Positions 9,419 through 20,698 of a stretch of 64,000 nt of DNA are shown here, piece after piece. The notes below the pieces were generated by a model. The model searched no databases. It had not been told where the DNA came from and saw only the letters and a list, made by a program, of their open reading frames with translations. Origin of the DNA: Phocaeicola vulgatus (GTDB lineage: Bacteria; Bacteroidota; Bacteroidia; Bacteroidales; Tannerellaceae); contig CP091733.1 of the NCBI GenBank assembly GCA_022009975.1, positions 1,629,001 to 1,693,000 on the forward strand. The letters are read 5' to 3'. Position 1 is the stretch's first letter. The number at the start of each line of letters is the position of its first letter. Made by a program: the position numbers and the translations under genes.

Positions 9419-10154
9419 TTTTCCGATAAACCTCTATAGCTTCTTTTATTTCGTCTTCATTCAACTCTTTAACGTTGGTGATAGTATAATGTTCCGAAAG
9501 GAAATCACCATATTCATTACAACTGCCTATTGCTTTTGCCATCAAATGGCGAATAGATGCCCGGAAGGGTATGTAAATCATCAGCTTCACAGAAACTTCA
9601 CCCACTTCAATCCGGTCCACATCACAATTTTCCCGCGGGAGGACATAATTAAATTCGCGTTCAACAATATCCTTTTGATAAGCCTCGAACGGCTTTAGCG
9701 TCCGTGAGTAGAGCAATATGCAGAAAAGCAGCTTCTCCCCTTTTCCACCCAAGCCTGTCGCAACATACACCTGCTTCTCCCCGGACATTTCCGACTCAAG
9801 AGCCATTTGTATGTCTATTATCGCCATATAAATCCAATTCTTCAGCTCCGGATTCTCACAAATATCCGTCAATTGCTTTAAATAGGTGAAGGCTTTAGGT
9901 TGGCGGGAATTGGCCAAACGGATAATATAGGTTTTCTGCTGTTCCATATCGCCTTCTCCCAAACAGACCTTGTCAAACCACTCCTCGCATTTTGACTCAT
10001 CAAAGAACTTCTCTTTTTTGGTCAACTCTTTCCAATCCTTCGATTCACGGAAATAATCCATCTGTTCCTCCAAAGGAATTTGATGTTCCAGGACATGGAT
10101 CTTGCCCTCCATATTCTGAAACGACTGCTGGTATTTATCTAACTCATCACGCAT
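9393..10154 (-). CDS. Conserved protein of unknown function
   Basis: A 253-residue, soluble, charged protein starting MRDELDKYQQSFQNMEGK. I see no signal peptide, membrane helix or catalytic motif. The first 90 residues are rich in glutamate and lysine and probably helical; the rest mixes helix and strand (LLFCILLYSRTLKPFEAYQ, VSVKLMIYIPFRASIRHLM). It lies between a YigZ-like gene (9 bp upstream) and gtrA (26-base overlap), which suggests one transcript. Function cannot be assigned. Confidence 0.7.
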   Translation of the reverse strand: MRDELDKYQQSFQNMEGKIHVLEHQIPLEEQMDYFRESKDWKELTKKEKFFDESKCEEWFDKVCLGEGDMEQQKTYIIRLANSRQPKAFTYLKQLTDICENPELKNWIYMAIIDIQMALESEMSGEKQVYVATGLGGKGEKLLFCILLYSRTLKPFEAYQKDIVEREFNYVLPRENCDVDRIEVGEVSVKLMIYIPFRASIRHLMAKAIGSCNEYGDFLSEHYTITNVKELNEDEIKEAIEVYRKNEDIGTSD

Positions 10155-10162
10155 AAATATCC

Positions 10163-10782
10163 TTACTCCTTTCTTTCATCGTCAAGCTCTTTCAAATAGG
10201 CAGTTTCCACCTTTGCCAATCTATTCTTCAAACGTTCCGCTTCACCTTTTCGGATGCGCAACGTCATCTCACAATCCATATCGAACTTTTGGGCAATAAC
10301 CGTCGGGGCGTCCTCTTTCACAATCCTCATTATACTGTTCAAGTAAGGATATTCAAAGACGACCGTTATATCTTCATCCACCGTCCTTTCTTCTATTGTG
10401 GCGGCAGCGATGGCTTCAGCAGCAGCCGTGCGGTAAGCGACAATCAGTCCGCTTGTGCCCAACTCGATACCACCAAAATAACGGATTACGAGAATCAAGA
10501 TATCCGTCAATTCGTTTGAATTGATCTGTCCTAAATCGGTTTGCCGGCAGTGGAAGAAGGCTCGCCGTCATCATTTGCCCGAAATGTTTTCCTGTCCGGA
10601 CCTAACATATAAGCCCAGCAGACATGGCGCGCATCATAATACTCCTTCCTGTATTTTGCCAGTTCCTCTTTGACCTCCTCGACACTCCTGACAGGAACCG
10701 CATACGAGATGAACTTGCTCCGCTTCTCGGTATAATAACCTTCCGCCCTATCAGTTATCGTTTTGAATGTATCTTCTGCCAT
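10163..10782 (-). CDS. YigZ/IMPACT-family protein, one frame break
   Basis: The repaired product is about 206 residues. The N-terminal UPF0029/IMPACT domain shows KRSKFISYA, DARHVCWAY and DDGEPSSTAGKPI, then after the break VIRYFGGIELGTSGLIVAY; the C-terminus (ITVVFEYPYLNSIMRIV) fits the DUF1949 domain. These proteins are conserved and probably bind RNA or influence translation; a precise role is not established. The break at 10534-10536 is a missing T (ATTTTAGGA expected, giving KPILGQINSNELTD). Likely in one operon with the genes following it. Confidence 0.87.
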
Positions 10783-10818
10783 ATATTTGTCCTCTTTCCT
10801 TTTCTCTTCATTAAGTTA

Positions 10819-13700
10819 TTACTCCGCTGGTTGTTGATGCCCGGAGGATGTTTTATTCCGCCCTGCCGATTCCAGCTCCTCTTTCAAGAATGGAGCTGTA
10901 TATCCCACTCCCTTCTTCACCAAATCTTCCGGTTTCCCGCAAAAAAGCAGATTTCCTCCGCCTTTTCCGCCTTCCGGTCCCATGTCTATCAGGTAATCCG
11001 CACTCTTGATCACGTCCAGATTGTGTTCAATGACAACGACTGTGTTCCCTTTATCCACCAGTTTATTCAACACTTTCAGCAACACACGGATATCTTCAAA
11101 GTGCAACCCGGTCGTCGGTTCATCCAAAACAAACAATGTGTTTCCTGTATCCCGCTTCGACAACTCCGTCGCCAATTTTACCCGCTGGCTTTCTCCTCCC
11201 GACAAAGTCGTGGATGGCTGCCCTAACTTTATATATCCTAATCCCACATCCTGCAATGTCTTAATCTTGGCAAGGATGGAAGGCACATTCTCAAAGAATT
11301 CCACCGCCATGTTGATAGTCATATCCAACACATCCGCAATGGACTTCCCCTTATACCGGATTTCCAAGGTCTCTTTGTTATAACGTTTCCCGTGACACTC
11401 TTCACAAGGGACAAGCACATCCGGAAGGAAGTTCATTTCGATGGTTTTATAACCATTGCCTTTACAGGTGGCACATCGTCCTCCTGCCACATTAAAGGAG
11501 AATCGTCCCGATTTATACCCTCTGACTTTCGACTCCGGAAGTTCCACGAATAGATTCCTTATATCGGAGAACACATTCACATACGTGGCTGGGTTGCTCC
11601 GTGGAGTGCGGCCGATCGGAGACTGGTCCACACAGACAATCTTATCAATATACTCTGCCCCTTCTATCGCATCGAATGGCAAAGGATCTTCCAACGAGCG
11701 ATAGAACTTCTGGCTTAAAAAGGGCTTCAATGTTCGATTTATCAATGTAGACTTACCACTTCCCGAAACGCCAGTGACGCATATAAAAGTTCCCAAGGGG
11801 AAATCGACATCTACATGTTTCAAGTTGTTCCCGGAAGCTCCCCGGATTGACAATATCTTCCCATTCCCTTCCCTGCGCGCCTTCGGGACAGCTATTTCCA
11901 TCTCGCCATTCAGATAAGCCGAAGTAAGCGTATGCGCACGGAGCATCTCCTCCGGAGTCCCGGCAAACACGACATTCCCGCCCAATCTGCCTGCCTTCGG
12001 TCCCATGTCCACGACATAATCCGCATTCAGCATCATGTCCTTATCGTGCTCCACGACAATCACCGAATTGCCCATGTCCCGGAGCTCTTTCAAGGAATGA
12101 ATCAGCCGCATATTATCCCGCTGATGAAGCCCGATGCTCGGTTCGTCTAAAATATACAAGACATTGACCAGCTGGCTGCCTATCTGTGTCGCCAACCGTA
12201 TTCGCTGGCTTTCTCCTCCGGACAATGTAGCCGAAGCTCGGTTCAACGACAGATAATCCAATCCCACTTCCATCAGGAAGTTGATTCTCGAGCGGATTTC
12301 CTTCAATATTTCCGCTGCAATCTGCCGTTGCTTATCATTCAATTTATCATCCAAATGATCTACCCAATCTTTCAGTTCCGCAATATCCATGGATGCCAAC
12401 TCCGCAATATTCTTTCCTGCAATGCGGTAAGAAAGCGACTCTTTGCTCAACCGCTGGCCATGGCACTCCGGGCAAACTGCCGTGCGGATAAATTGCCCGA
12501 CCATTTTTGTGCAGTTGCCGAAGCCTCCTCCTGTTGCTGCATCAAGATATATTTAGCCACCCCTTCATAAAGGAGAAAGCTGGAAGGAACATCATAAACA
12601 TAGTCAAGCTGCAAACGCTCGTCCGTCCCATTCATAATCTCGTCCATCGCCTCCTCCGGAATATCTTTTATCGGAGTCTTCAATGTCACACCGTGCTTTT
12701 TGCACAATGCGTCGATTTGGGAAAAGATGAGCGACTGCTTGTATTTGCCCAAAGCCACAATGCCTCCTCCATAAATACTCAGAGAAGGATCCGGGACAAT
12801 CTTAGACATATCCAACAGGTTGACTTGCCCCAAGCCTTTACATTTCGGACAAGCTCCATGCGGGGAGTTGAATGAGAAATTATGGGGAGCCGGCTCACTA
12901 TAAGAGAGCCCGGTGGCTGGATCCATCAACCGTTTGCTATAATGACGAATCTCACCCGTATCAGCATCCAAAATCATCACCAGCCCATCGCCTTGCTTCA
13001 TGGCAATTTTCAAGCTCTGCTTAAGCCGCTCTTCATCCCTGTTGGAAACTTTCAGCTTATCAATCACCACCTCGACACTGTGTTGTTTATACCGGTCCAA
13101 CTTCATGTTATAGGAAATCTCACACATTTCCCCGTCTACCCGGACATTCAAATAGCCCCGCTTGCGGAGTTGTTCAAACAGCTCTTTATAGTGTCCTTTT
13201 CGGTTACGCACAACAGGAGCCAACACATAGGTACGCTTCCCGATATAGCTTTCCAATATCAGCTCCAACACCTGCTCTTCTGTGTATTTCACCATTTTTT
13301 CCCCGCTCAAATAAGACCATGCTTCACCTGCCCGTGCATACAACAGACGGAAGAAATCATAAATCTCCGTGGTTGTGCCGACCGTTGAACGAGGATTCTT
13401 GTTCGTCGTTTTCTGTTCAATGGAAATCACAGGGCTGAGTCCCGTAATCTTATCCACATCCGGACGCTCCATGTTACCTAAAAAGCCCCTGGCGTATGCA
13501 GAAAATGTCTCCACATATCGGCGTTGCCCTTCCGCAAATATCGTATCAAAAGCCAATGAAGATTTACCGCTGCCACTCATTCCAGTAATGACAGTCAATG
13601 TATTTCGGGGAATATTTATATCTATATTCTTCAGGTTGTGAACTCTGGCTCCTTCTATCGAGATGCAACCAGTTTCTAACGCTTGTTTATCAGTCGCCAT
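10819..13700 (-). CDS. uvrA: Excinuclease ABC subunit A, one frame break
   Basis: The start is taken at the ATG at 13700 (MATDKQALETGCISIEGA); an upstream in-frame extension to 13994 has no UvrA similarity. The repaired protein is about 960 residues and shows both ATPase halves: Walker A GMSGSGKSS and GVSGSGKST, signatures LSGGESQRIRLA and LSGGESQRVKLA, Walker B ILDEPSIGLH and VLDEPTTGLH. Zinc-binding cysteines are visible in CPKCKGLG, CPECHGQR, CATCKGNG and CEECHGKR. UvrA recognises bulky DNA damage and loads UvrB. One A is missing in the run at 12504-12508 (six expected). Confidence 0.96.
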
Positions 13701-13795
13701 AAGTAACAAACAGATTACTGTATTCTTCTTTTTCAACCCGTAAAGATAGTACTTTTCATCCATTCTAAACCCACCCGTTAGGACTTTTTGTGTTT

Positions 13796-14845
13796 TCACT
13801 TCGGCTCGGATGCGATAATCAAAGCTATCACTTCCGCATAATTTGCTATCCCAGAAGATATTCCGTTTCCCTTCAAAAAAGCATTGTATATCCAGTCTTG
13901 GACTGTCCCGATGAATGGATTGTAAAGGGAAAGCCAATAGGCTATTTTCTGATTGTACAACTCCCGGATTTCGGGACGAAGCCGATTCTTCCAACTCTCA
14001 AAAGCTTCCTCGTCCAGCACGGAATAAGCATTGGAAAGCACATAACCAAGCAATGAGAAGTATCCGGAAAAGCGTATTTCCCGGACGGAAGAAGAGATGC
14101 AAATCCGGTATCCGTAATAGTTGGCTTCCGCCTCATTGGAAACACCTAACACATGAGCCATTTCATGGGCGTAAGTAGCCGGATATTGCACGAGCAGCAA
14201 CTGCGGGTTCAAATTATATTCCACAAAGAAAGGACCGATATATCCCATCACGCCGACTCCACTCATCAACGATGGGACCAACATCTCCTTCACCCGCATA
14301 TAACAGGTTGGTTTACATAAGCCGGATTTGTCGGGCAACATTTGATATGCCCTCTTTATCTCCTGAACCAAGACGGAGTCCGGGAGCTTGTCCTCAAAGG
14401 GGCAATAACTATTGTTCAAGGAGTCTGTATAAGAATCAAGGAAGCGGCAGAACTCCTCTTCGGAAAAAGGTTTGGGTTCGAGTTGGTTCCTAATGAAAAA
14501 GCTGTTCCGGTAATAGGTCAATCCCCACGCCATATAAAACCATGCATATATCCATAACAGGCTCTCTGCCACTTGCACTCCTTTCCTTCTCCATTTCTTT
14601 TCCCGCCTAAGCATACTGATCCTTATCATATCGACCACGAACCACAGCAGCGTCCCGTAAATAAACAGGTCTCCGAGCGAAAAGGGGAAAAGAGAGGAAA
14701 TGGCAGACAGCCCCTTTGAAAGGGATGGATAGATTGTCAACGCATACCATTCTCCGGCACCGGGCAAGAGCATGACACTCCATACAAAAAGGAGAAAAAG
14801 GAGCAATAGTATCCTTCGTATATGCGTATACTGAATCATTGCCAT
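13796..14845 (-). CDS. DUF3810 membrane protein with HExxH-type motif
   Basis: The 349-residue protein has three N-terminal membrane helices (RRILLLLFLLFVWSVMLL, then FSLGDLFIYGTLLWFVVDM and LLWIYAWFYMAWGL) and a soluble remainder. At about residue 228 it carries YAHEMAHVLGVSNEAEANYYGY, an HEMAH zinc-binding motif followed by a downstream glutamate in EAEAN, the arrangement of gluzincin peptidases. This is the Bacteroidetes family DUF3810; a peptidase activity is inferred from the motif, not known. It lies between uvrA and tsaB on the same strand. Frame intact. Confidence 0.85.
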   Translation of the reverse strand: MAMIQYTHIRRILLLLFLLFVWSVMLLPGAGEWYALTIYPSLSKGLSAISSLFPFSLGDLFIYGTLLWFVVDMIRISMLRREKKWRRKGVQVAESLLWIYAWFYMAWGLTYYRNSFFIRNQLEPKPFSEEEFCRFLDSYTDSLNNSYCPFEDKLPDSVLVQEIKRAYQMLPDKSGLCKPTCYMRVKEMLVPSLMSGVGVMGYIGPFFVEYNLNPQLLLVQYPATYAHEMAHVLGVSNEAEANYYGYRICISSSVREIRFSGYFSLLGYVLSNAYSVLDEEAFESWKNRLRPEIRELYNQKIAYWLSLYNPFIGTVQDWIYNAFLKGNGISSGIANYAEVIALIIASEPK

Positions 14846-14891
14846 GGGTGTCTTATGAGTTATGGGGATTTAACCTTTTCCTCAAATAGTC

Positions 14892-15608
14892 TCACTCTTT
14901 ATGATGAAGAGCTTCGTTCAATACTTTGTTCTTGGCGATGGTCGCTTGGAATTCTTTCAAATAGAAAGGTTCAAAATAGGCGACATCTTCAAATTCTGCC
15001 TTTTCAAAGCGTTGGTTTGCCAATGGAACCATATTGGCTGCCAAAGGATGAACGTCATCCAAGAATCGGGCATTCGGTGAGTCGATGACCGGTTTACACT
15101 TAGAAGATCCATTGCCAAAGAAACAAATCGGGCTTTCTTGCAACCATTCCGCATACGTTTCGGCAGTAACAATGTCGGCGGAAGCCTTGCGGACGGTGCT
15201 CAGGTCTGAACGGTAAATCGCAGCATAGACCTCCATTCTCCGGGCATCCAGCATAGAACAATACAAAACCTCCTTTGCTCCGCCTTCCCTGTTGATGGCT
15301 GTCGAAGCCAACAACTCCAACGTCGGGATGCTAATCAATGGGATTCCAAAGCCGAAGCATAATCCTTTCGCTACGGAAACGCCTATACGCAAACCAGTAT
15401 AAGACCCCGGACCGGAACTTACTGCCACGGCATCGAGCTTTCTTCCGTTCTTTTTCATCTCTTTCAATGTCTCTTCGACATAAACGCCCAATAAAGAAGC
15501 ATGGGAATGACCTTCATAAGAGGTCTTTTCAAACAAAACGTCTTGTCCGTCGGACAAAGCAACGGAACAGACATCTGTTGAAGTTTCGATATTCAAAATG
15601 CAAGCCAT
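14892..15608 (-). CDS. tsaB: tRNA threonylcarbamoyladenosine biosynthesis protein TsaB
   Basis: The 238-residue protein begins MACILNIETSTDVCSVALS and has AVSSGPGSYTGLRIGVSVAKGL, the hallmark of TsaB, a catalytically inactive ASKHA paralogue that pairs with TsaD and TsaE to make t6A37 in tRNAs reading ANN codons. The later segment (LDARRMEVYAAIYR) is also typical. Length matches the family. It follows the calcium ATPase gene by 17 bp on the minus strand. Frame intact. Confidence 0.95.
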   Translation of the reverse strand: MACILNIETSTDVCSVALSDGQDVLFEKTSYEGHSHASLLGVYVEETLKEMKKNGRKLDAVAVSSGPGSYTGLRIGVSVAKGLCFGFGIPLISIPTLELLASTAINREGGAKEVLYCSMLDARRMEVYAAIYRSDLSTVRKASADIVTAETYAEWLQESPICFFGNGSSKCKPVIDSPNARFLDDVHPLAANMVPLANQRFEKAEFEDVAYFEPFYLKEFQATIAKNKVLNEALHHKE

Positions 15609-15625
15609 TATTCCTAACTATTAAT

Positions 15626-18302
15626 CTATTTTCTATTAAACAAACGTGCTATCTCTCCAATCCAAAGCACCAATGAGGACGACCCGATTATCGTCAACCA
15701 GTCTTGGATTGAAAGAGGAACGACATTGAACATGGGTCCTCCCAACGAGACAATCATAATCTGACCCACTAAAATCAAAGCAGCCACCCCAAGGAATCCT
15801 TTGCTCGCTTTCATGTTTGCAAAAGCGGAAGTCCCTTCCATGAATGCTTTCGCATTGAACATATTCCAGAACTGAAGCATCACAAAGAAGGAGAAGAACC
15901 AAGACAAGTCATGAGGACTCAACCCGTCACTTGCATGGAAATGGAGAAGAAGTCCCATCAATACCACTACAAAAGCCAATCCGACACCAAAGATGCGCAC
16001 GCTCATCGGGCGGGTGATAATGAAGTCCCCGTCTTTTCCGCTTTTCCTTGGCTTATCGTTCATCACACGCTCGTTCGGTGGCAATGAAGCCAATGCCCCG
16101 GCTGCAAATGTATCCATAATCAAATTAACCCAAAGCATCTGCGTGATGGTCAACGGGGATTCGGTTCCTATAAGGGAGCCCAACAAGACAATCACACAAG
16201 CTGCCACATTGATGGTCAACTGGAATAACAAGAAACGTTGGATGTTGCGGTAAAGGGAGCGTCCCCACATGACTGCCCTCGTTATGCTGCTGAAGGAGTT
16301 GTCCAAAATAGTGATATCGCTTGCCTCTTTGGCAACAGAAGTTCCATCGCCCATGGACAAACCGACTTGTGCAGCCTTCAAAGCCGGGGCATCATTCGTT
16401 CCGTCACCGGTCACTGCCACCACTGCTCCATGTTTGCAGCAACTGCACCAATCGTTGTTTATCTGTAGGACGTGCCCGGCACATGATTTTCAAGTCCATC
16501 ACCCGGTTATAAGCCTCATCATCGCTCAATGCCTCGAAAGCCGGACCGGTAATGATGTTCCTGTCCGTATCTTCCGGTTTCCATATTCCTATCTGGCGAC
16601 CGATTTCACGGGCTGTACCCGGAGTATCGCCTGTAACAATTTTCACAGATATTCCCGCATTTGTACAATGTTGCACAGCCGCTGGCACATCGGCACGAAC
16701 CGGGTCTGATATGGCGACAACACCTAAGTAAGTCAAATCCAAACCCTCTTTAAGTCTGCCCTCTACATAAGGTGCGTCATCTTCATTTTCACCTAACACT
16801 TGATAGGCAAATCCTAAAGTTCGCATCGCCTGGCCTTGGTAAGCCAACAACTGCTTCTCGATTTCCGGACGCATTTGTGCGGTCGGGACGAGGCTTCCGT
16901 TTGCTGCTACTTGCTTACAATGCGACAACACAATCTCCGGTGCGCCTTTTACATATAATACTTTCTTCTTCAACAAAGGGGAATTGACAACCGTTGCCAT
17001 GTATTTACGCTCGGTCGAGAAAGTCAACTGGCTGATTACTTTGGCTCCTTCTCGAAGCGGCAGGTAATCCACTCCTTGGGAACGAAGCCATAACAACAAT
17101 GCTGCCTCCGTCGGGTTGCCCAAAGTTTTCGTCTTGTCATCTACCGTCTCTAAATTGGCAGTGGAATTAACTGCGATTCCCTCTTTGATTAACCGGCTCA
17201 GCTCGTCATCGCCCAATGTCTGTTTCTCCAAATTATAGAACTTCGTTTCATGCACCTGCATCTGGTTCTGCGTAAGCGTTCCCGTTTTGTCGGTACAAAT
17301 CACAGTCGTCGCTCCCATTGTTTCACAAGCGTGCATCTTACGAACCAAATTATTGGTTTTCAACATTCGGTTCATGCTCAATGCCAAACTCAAAGTCACG
17401 CTCATCGGCAAACCTTCAGGAACGGAAACCACTATCAAAGTGACTGCGACCATGAAGAAGTTCAGCAGATGGGAAAACCACTCCATTACCGAATAATCCT
17501 GCCCGGAGAGAACCAACTTAATCGTCAGGGTTAAAAAGGTGACAACCGCAATCGCATACCCAGCCTTGCTTATCACCTTGGCAAGTCCTTTCAATTGCAT
17601 CTGGAGCGGTGTCTCTATATGATTGTCTATCTGGGATCCTTCATAAACCTTGCCATAACCGGTCGCATCTCCCACCTGTTCAACAACCATTATTCCATGA
17701 CCATCCACCACGGTAGTTCCACGCATGACGACGTTCGACGGATATGTAGCTTCCTTGTCAAAGTCTGCTTCGTTGGTTGTCTTGCCAATCAACGGTTCTC
17801 CTGTCAAAGTCGATTCGTTTATCTGTAACGACACGGCTTCTAAAAGATGTCCGTCCGCCGGCACCTCTTCTCCTGTTCCCAACATCACAATATCTCCCAC
17901 CACAACATCTTTCCGTGAGACTTCTGTGATACGCCCGTTTCGGACAACCGTTACTTGGATTTCATCATTGACCGTATTCAGTATGTCAAACTCCTTATTC
18001 GCTTTTACTTCAAAAAAGAATCCGACACAACTTGCCAACATAATCGCAAAGAAGATGCCTAATGGCTCTAAAAAAGCAGAGAATCCGGCTTGCTCCGGAC
18101 CGAAACAATGGACACACGCAATGCCAACCGACAACACCCATGCGACCAACAATATCCGAATAATCGGGTCATCGAACTTCTCAATAAACTGTTTCCATAA
18201 TGAAACTTTTGCAGGAGGAGTTAGTACATTTTCTCCATGCAACCGGCGACTTTCTTCTACTTGCTCATCAGTCAGTCCGCCAATCTGTTGTTTGTTTTCC
18301 AT
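15626..18302 (-). CDS. Calcium-translocating P-type ATPase, one frame break
   Basis: The repaired product is about 892 residues. The N-terminal cation ATPase domain, actuator loop TGEPLIGKT, the ion-site helix VSVPEGLPMSVTLSLALS, phosphorylation site CTDKTGTLTQNQ, hinge TGDGTNDAPALKAAQ and about ten membrane helices place it in the P2 (PMCA/SERCA-like) group that exports Ca2+. The break is in CAAACATGG near 16433; two more A bases restore LLQKHGAVVAVTGDG. A -7 box TACGTTTG (18334-18341, minus strand) lies 32 bp before the start without a well-placed -33 element. Confidence 0.92.
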
Positions 18303-18785
18303 CTTCTCTTAATACTTATTTTGAAAATCAGCACAAACGTACGAAATTAATAGCAAACGAGCTGTATAATTTAGCCCAAATCACTCAGATAAATTAAGGC
18401 GAAGTAAATCTAAGACTTAATAGCAGCCTAACGCACAACAGTTACGTCGTAGATGACTTCGTTTCTGTAGGAAGTTATAATCATTCCCTCGGCTTTACCT
18501 TTATTTCATTATTGAATTTTCCATCCGGAAAGGTTGAGCGAAGGCAGATTGGAGCAAGAAGAATAGAACATTTGATCCATTTTCTTGACATACCGTTGTT
18601 TTAAAAAAAAACGCCAATGTTTTTAAAAAAACATTGGACGTTTTCAAAAATTCCTCGTGATGTTTTTTTCAAAACAACGGTATGTTTTTTCGATAGGTCA
18701 AATGCCAAAATAAAGCATATTTTATCAAGAAAAGTATGCGTTTAAATGGTATTTAAACAGTATTTCAATGGTGTTTTAATGCCGA
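18303..18785. other. Intergenic region with nested repeats
   Basis: No gene is visible between the calcium ATPase start and the end of the biotin carrier gene. The left 280 bp are plain apart from the -7 box at 18334-18341. The right 200 bp hold two repeat elements described separately: a nested inverted repeat (18589-18684) and an 11-bp-period repeat (18730-18794). Confidence 0.7.
18589..18684. repeat. Nested inverted-repeat element of the A/T-bounded family
   Basis: CATACCGTTGTTTT (18589-18602) is the exact inverted copy of AAAACAACGGTATG (18671-18684). Inside lies a second perfect palindrome, CCAATGTTTTT (18614-18624) with AAAAACATTGG (18627-18637), extended with a one-base bulge through AAAACG/ACGTTTT. 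The core CATTGGACG is shared with the repeat at 780-866. It could fold as a cruciform or as paired hairpins in RNA and lies between two genes read leftward. Confidence 0.75.
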
Positions 18786-18794
18786 TTATTCAAC
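18730..18794 (-). repeat. 11-bp-period dispersed repeat, copy 1
   Basis: Read on the minus strand it starts GTTGAATAATCGGCATTAAA and continues as three 11-bp units AAACACCATTG, AAATACTGTTT, AAATACCATTT, then AAACGCATAC. A near-identical copy is found at 56611-56655 joined to 58360-58385, split by the insertion sequence. The TAA stop of the biotin carrier gene (18788-18786) lies within the shared block, so the repeat begins at the very end of that gene. Confidence 0.8.
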
Positions 18795-19112
18795 ATCAAT
18801 CTTCACCATCAAATAATCCTTAGGGACTTGTTCGCCCGCTTGGACATTCACATTAGTAATGACACCGGAGACAGGAGACACCACTCGGTTTAACATTTTC
18901 ATTGCTTGGTGCACCAACAACAACTGCCCAGCCTTGACAGAATCTCCCTCTTTCACTTCCAATTCAACAATCGTGCCCGGCAAATGGGAAACGATATCGC
19001 CTTCATACGGTTTATGCCAAATAGGACGCTTCTTGAATTTCTCCGTCAAGATTGTTTTATATTCGCCCGATGCGATTGCAAAATCGACTAATTCTTTATA
19101 CTCTTTTTCCAT
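18786..19112 (-). CDS. Biotin carboxyl carrier protein (biotin/lipoyl attachment)
   Basis: From the ATG at 19112 (MEKEYKELVDFA) the protein is 108 residues. The last 75 residues form a biotinyl domain with the biotin lysine in HQAMKMLNRVVSPVSG. It is 12 bp downstream of the carboxyltransferase gene, so the two belong to one biotin-dependent acyl-CoA carboxylase or decarboxylase, probably the propionyl-/methylmalonyl-CoA system that Bacteroidales use to make propionate from succinate. The separate biotin carboxylase or membrane beta subunit is not in the window. A TTG at 19124 in the same frame is a less likely start. The stop lies within a dispersed repeat. Confidence 0.9.
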   Translation of the reverse strand: MEKEYKELVDFAIASGEYKTILTEKFKKRPIWHKPYEGDIVSHLPGTIVELEVKEGDSVKAGQLLLVHQAMKMLNRVVSPVSGVITNVNVQAGEQVPKDYLMVKIDVE

Positions 19113-19124
19113 GACTACAAACAA

Positions 19125-20670
19125 TTAAAATGGAGGAAGACCATGTTTCTTAGCCGGTCTGTACTCGTCTTTGAGGACCGTCATTTTCAATGTATGTAGT
19201 AAGTATTCACGTGTTTCTCGTGGCTCAATGACAGCATCGACAAAACCACGGGAAGCAGCGACATAAGGATTCGCAAATTTCTCAATATACTCTTTCACTT
19301 TCTCTTGGCGCATAGCCTCTTGGTCTTCTGCCGACGTGATTTCCTTGCGGAAAATAATGTTGGCTGCTCCTTCCGGACCCATCACCGCAATCTCCGCACT
19401 TGGCCAAGCAAACACGAAATCCGCACCCAAATGGCGAGAGTTCATGGCAATGTAACCGCCACCGTATGCCTTACGCAAAATAACAGTAACCTTCGGGACA
19501 GTCGCCTCGGAATAAGCATACAAGACCTTCGCCCCATGACGGATTACTCCTGCATGTTCTTGGTCAACACCTGGCAAATAACCCGGCATATCTTCCAATG
19601 TGACAATCGGAATATTGAAGGAATCACAGAACCGGATAAAGCGAGCCGCCTTATCTGCACTGTCACAATCCAATACGCCTGCCAAAACCATCGGCTGGTT
19701 GGCCACGAACCCGACTGTTTCACCACCCATGCGTCCAAAACCGACAACAATATTAGCAGCCCACAGTTTGCACCTCCAAGAATCGGGAATCGTCAACCAA
19801 GCATTCAATAATGTGGCGCACATCATACGGTTGTTTCGGGTCTTCCGGAACAATAGTATCAATATCCAAAGCCGTAGCCGGAACTTTTGGATCAACCACC
19901 TTTGCCTTTTCCTGGTTATTCCAAGGAATGAAGCTAAGCAGTTCTTTCACTTGGTCGAAACACTCCTCTTCGCTAACAGCATAGAAATGCGCATTGCCTG
20001 TCGTTTCGGCATGGACACGAGCACCGCCCAAATCTTCCATTGAAATGTCTTCTCCCAATACAGTCTTGATGACATTCGGTCCAGTAATAAACATTTTGGA
20101 AATATTCTCCACGACAAATACAAAATCTGTCAGAGCCGGAGAATAAACAGCACCACCGGCACATGGCCCCAATATCAAAGAAATCTGCGGAATCACACCG
20201 GAAGCAATTGTGTTTCGGTAAAATATCTCACCATAACCAGCCAATGCTCCAACGCCTTCTTGGATTCTTGCGCCTCCGGAGTCATTGATACCAATGACCG
20301 GGCATTTCATTCTCAAAGCATGATCCATTATCTTCGTGATTTTGCGGGCATGCTGCAATCCTAACGAACCGCCGGCAACCGTGAAGTCTTGGGCGTAAAT
20401 GCAGACAGGTAATCCGAAAATCATACCGGTTCCTGTAACGACACCATCGCCGGGGAACTCTTTCTTGTCCATTCCGAAGTCTCGGCCATCGTGCTTTACA
20501 AACAAATCATACTCATGGAACGAGCCTTCGTCCAACAACGAAAGGATGCGTTCACGCGCTGTCTTTTTGCCCATAGCTTTCTGCTTGGCAATGGAGGCTT
20601 CACCGCCACCCATTTCAACGACAGCTTTCTTTTCCCTGAGGGTCAAAACGTTCTTACTTAAATCTGTCAT
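19125..20670 (-). CDS. Acyl-CoA (propionyl/methylmalonyl) carboxyltransferase, one frame break
   Basis: The repaired product is about 515 residues with both halves of a carboxyltransferase: N-terminal KTARERILSLLDEGSFHEYD, GGSLGLQHARKI, NDSGGARIQEGVGAL and GPCAGGAVYSPALTDF; C-terminal GGETVGFVANQP, DMPGYLPGVDQEH, LRKAYGGGYIAMNSR and GPEGAANIIFRKEI. It moves CO2 between carboxybiotin and propionyl- or a similar CoA. The break at 19767-19769 (CAAACTG) is repaired by two A bases to give EVQKLWAANIVVGFG. It is followed directly by the biotin carrier gene. Confidence 0.93.
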
Positions 20671-20698
20671 CTTCCTAAATAATCTATTTAATTAACGG

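Noticed and set aside
12447..13994. uvrA start at 13994
   Set aside because: The first 98 residues of that frame show no UvrA similarity, while the ATG at 13700 gives the standard N-terminus.
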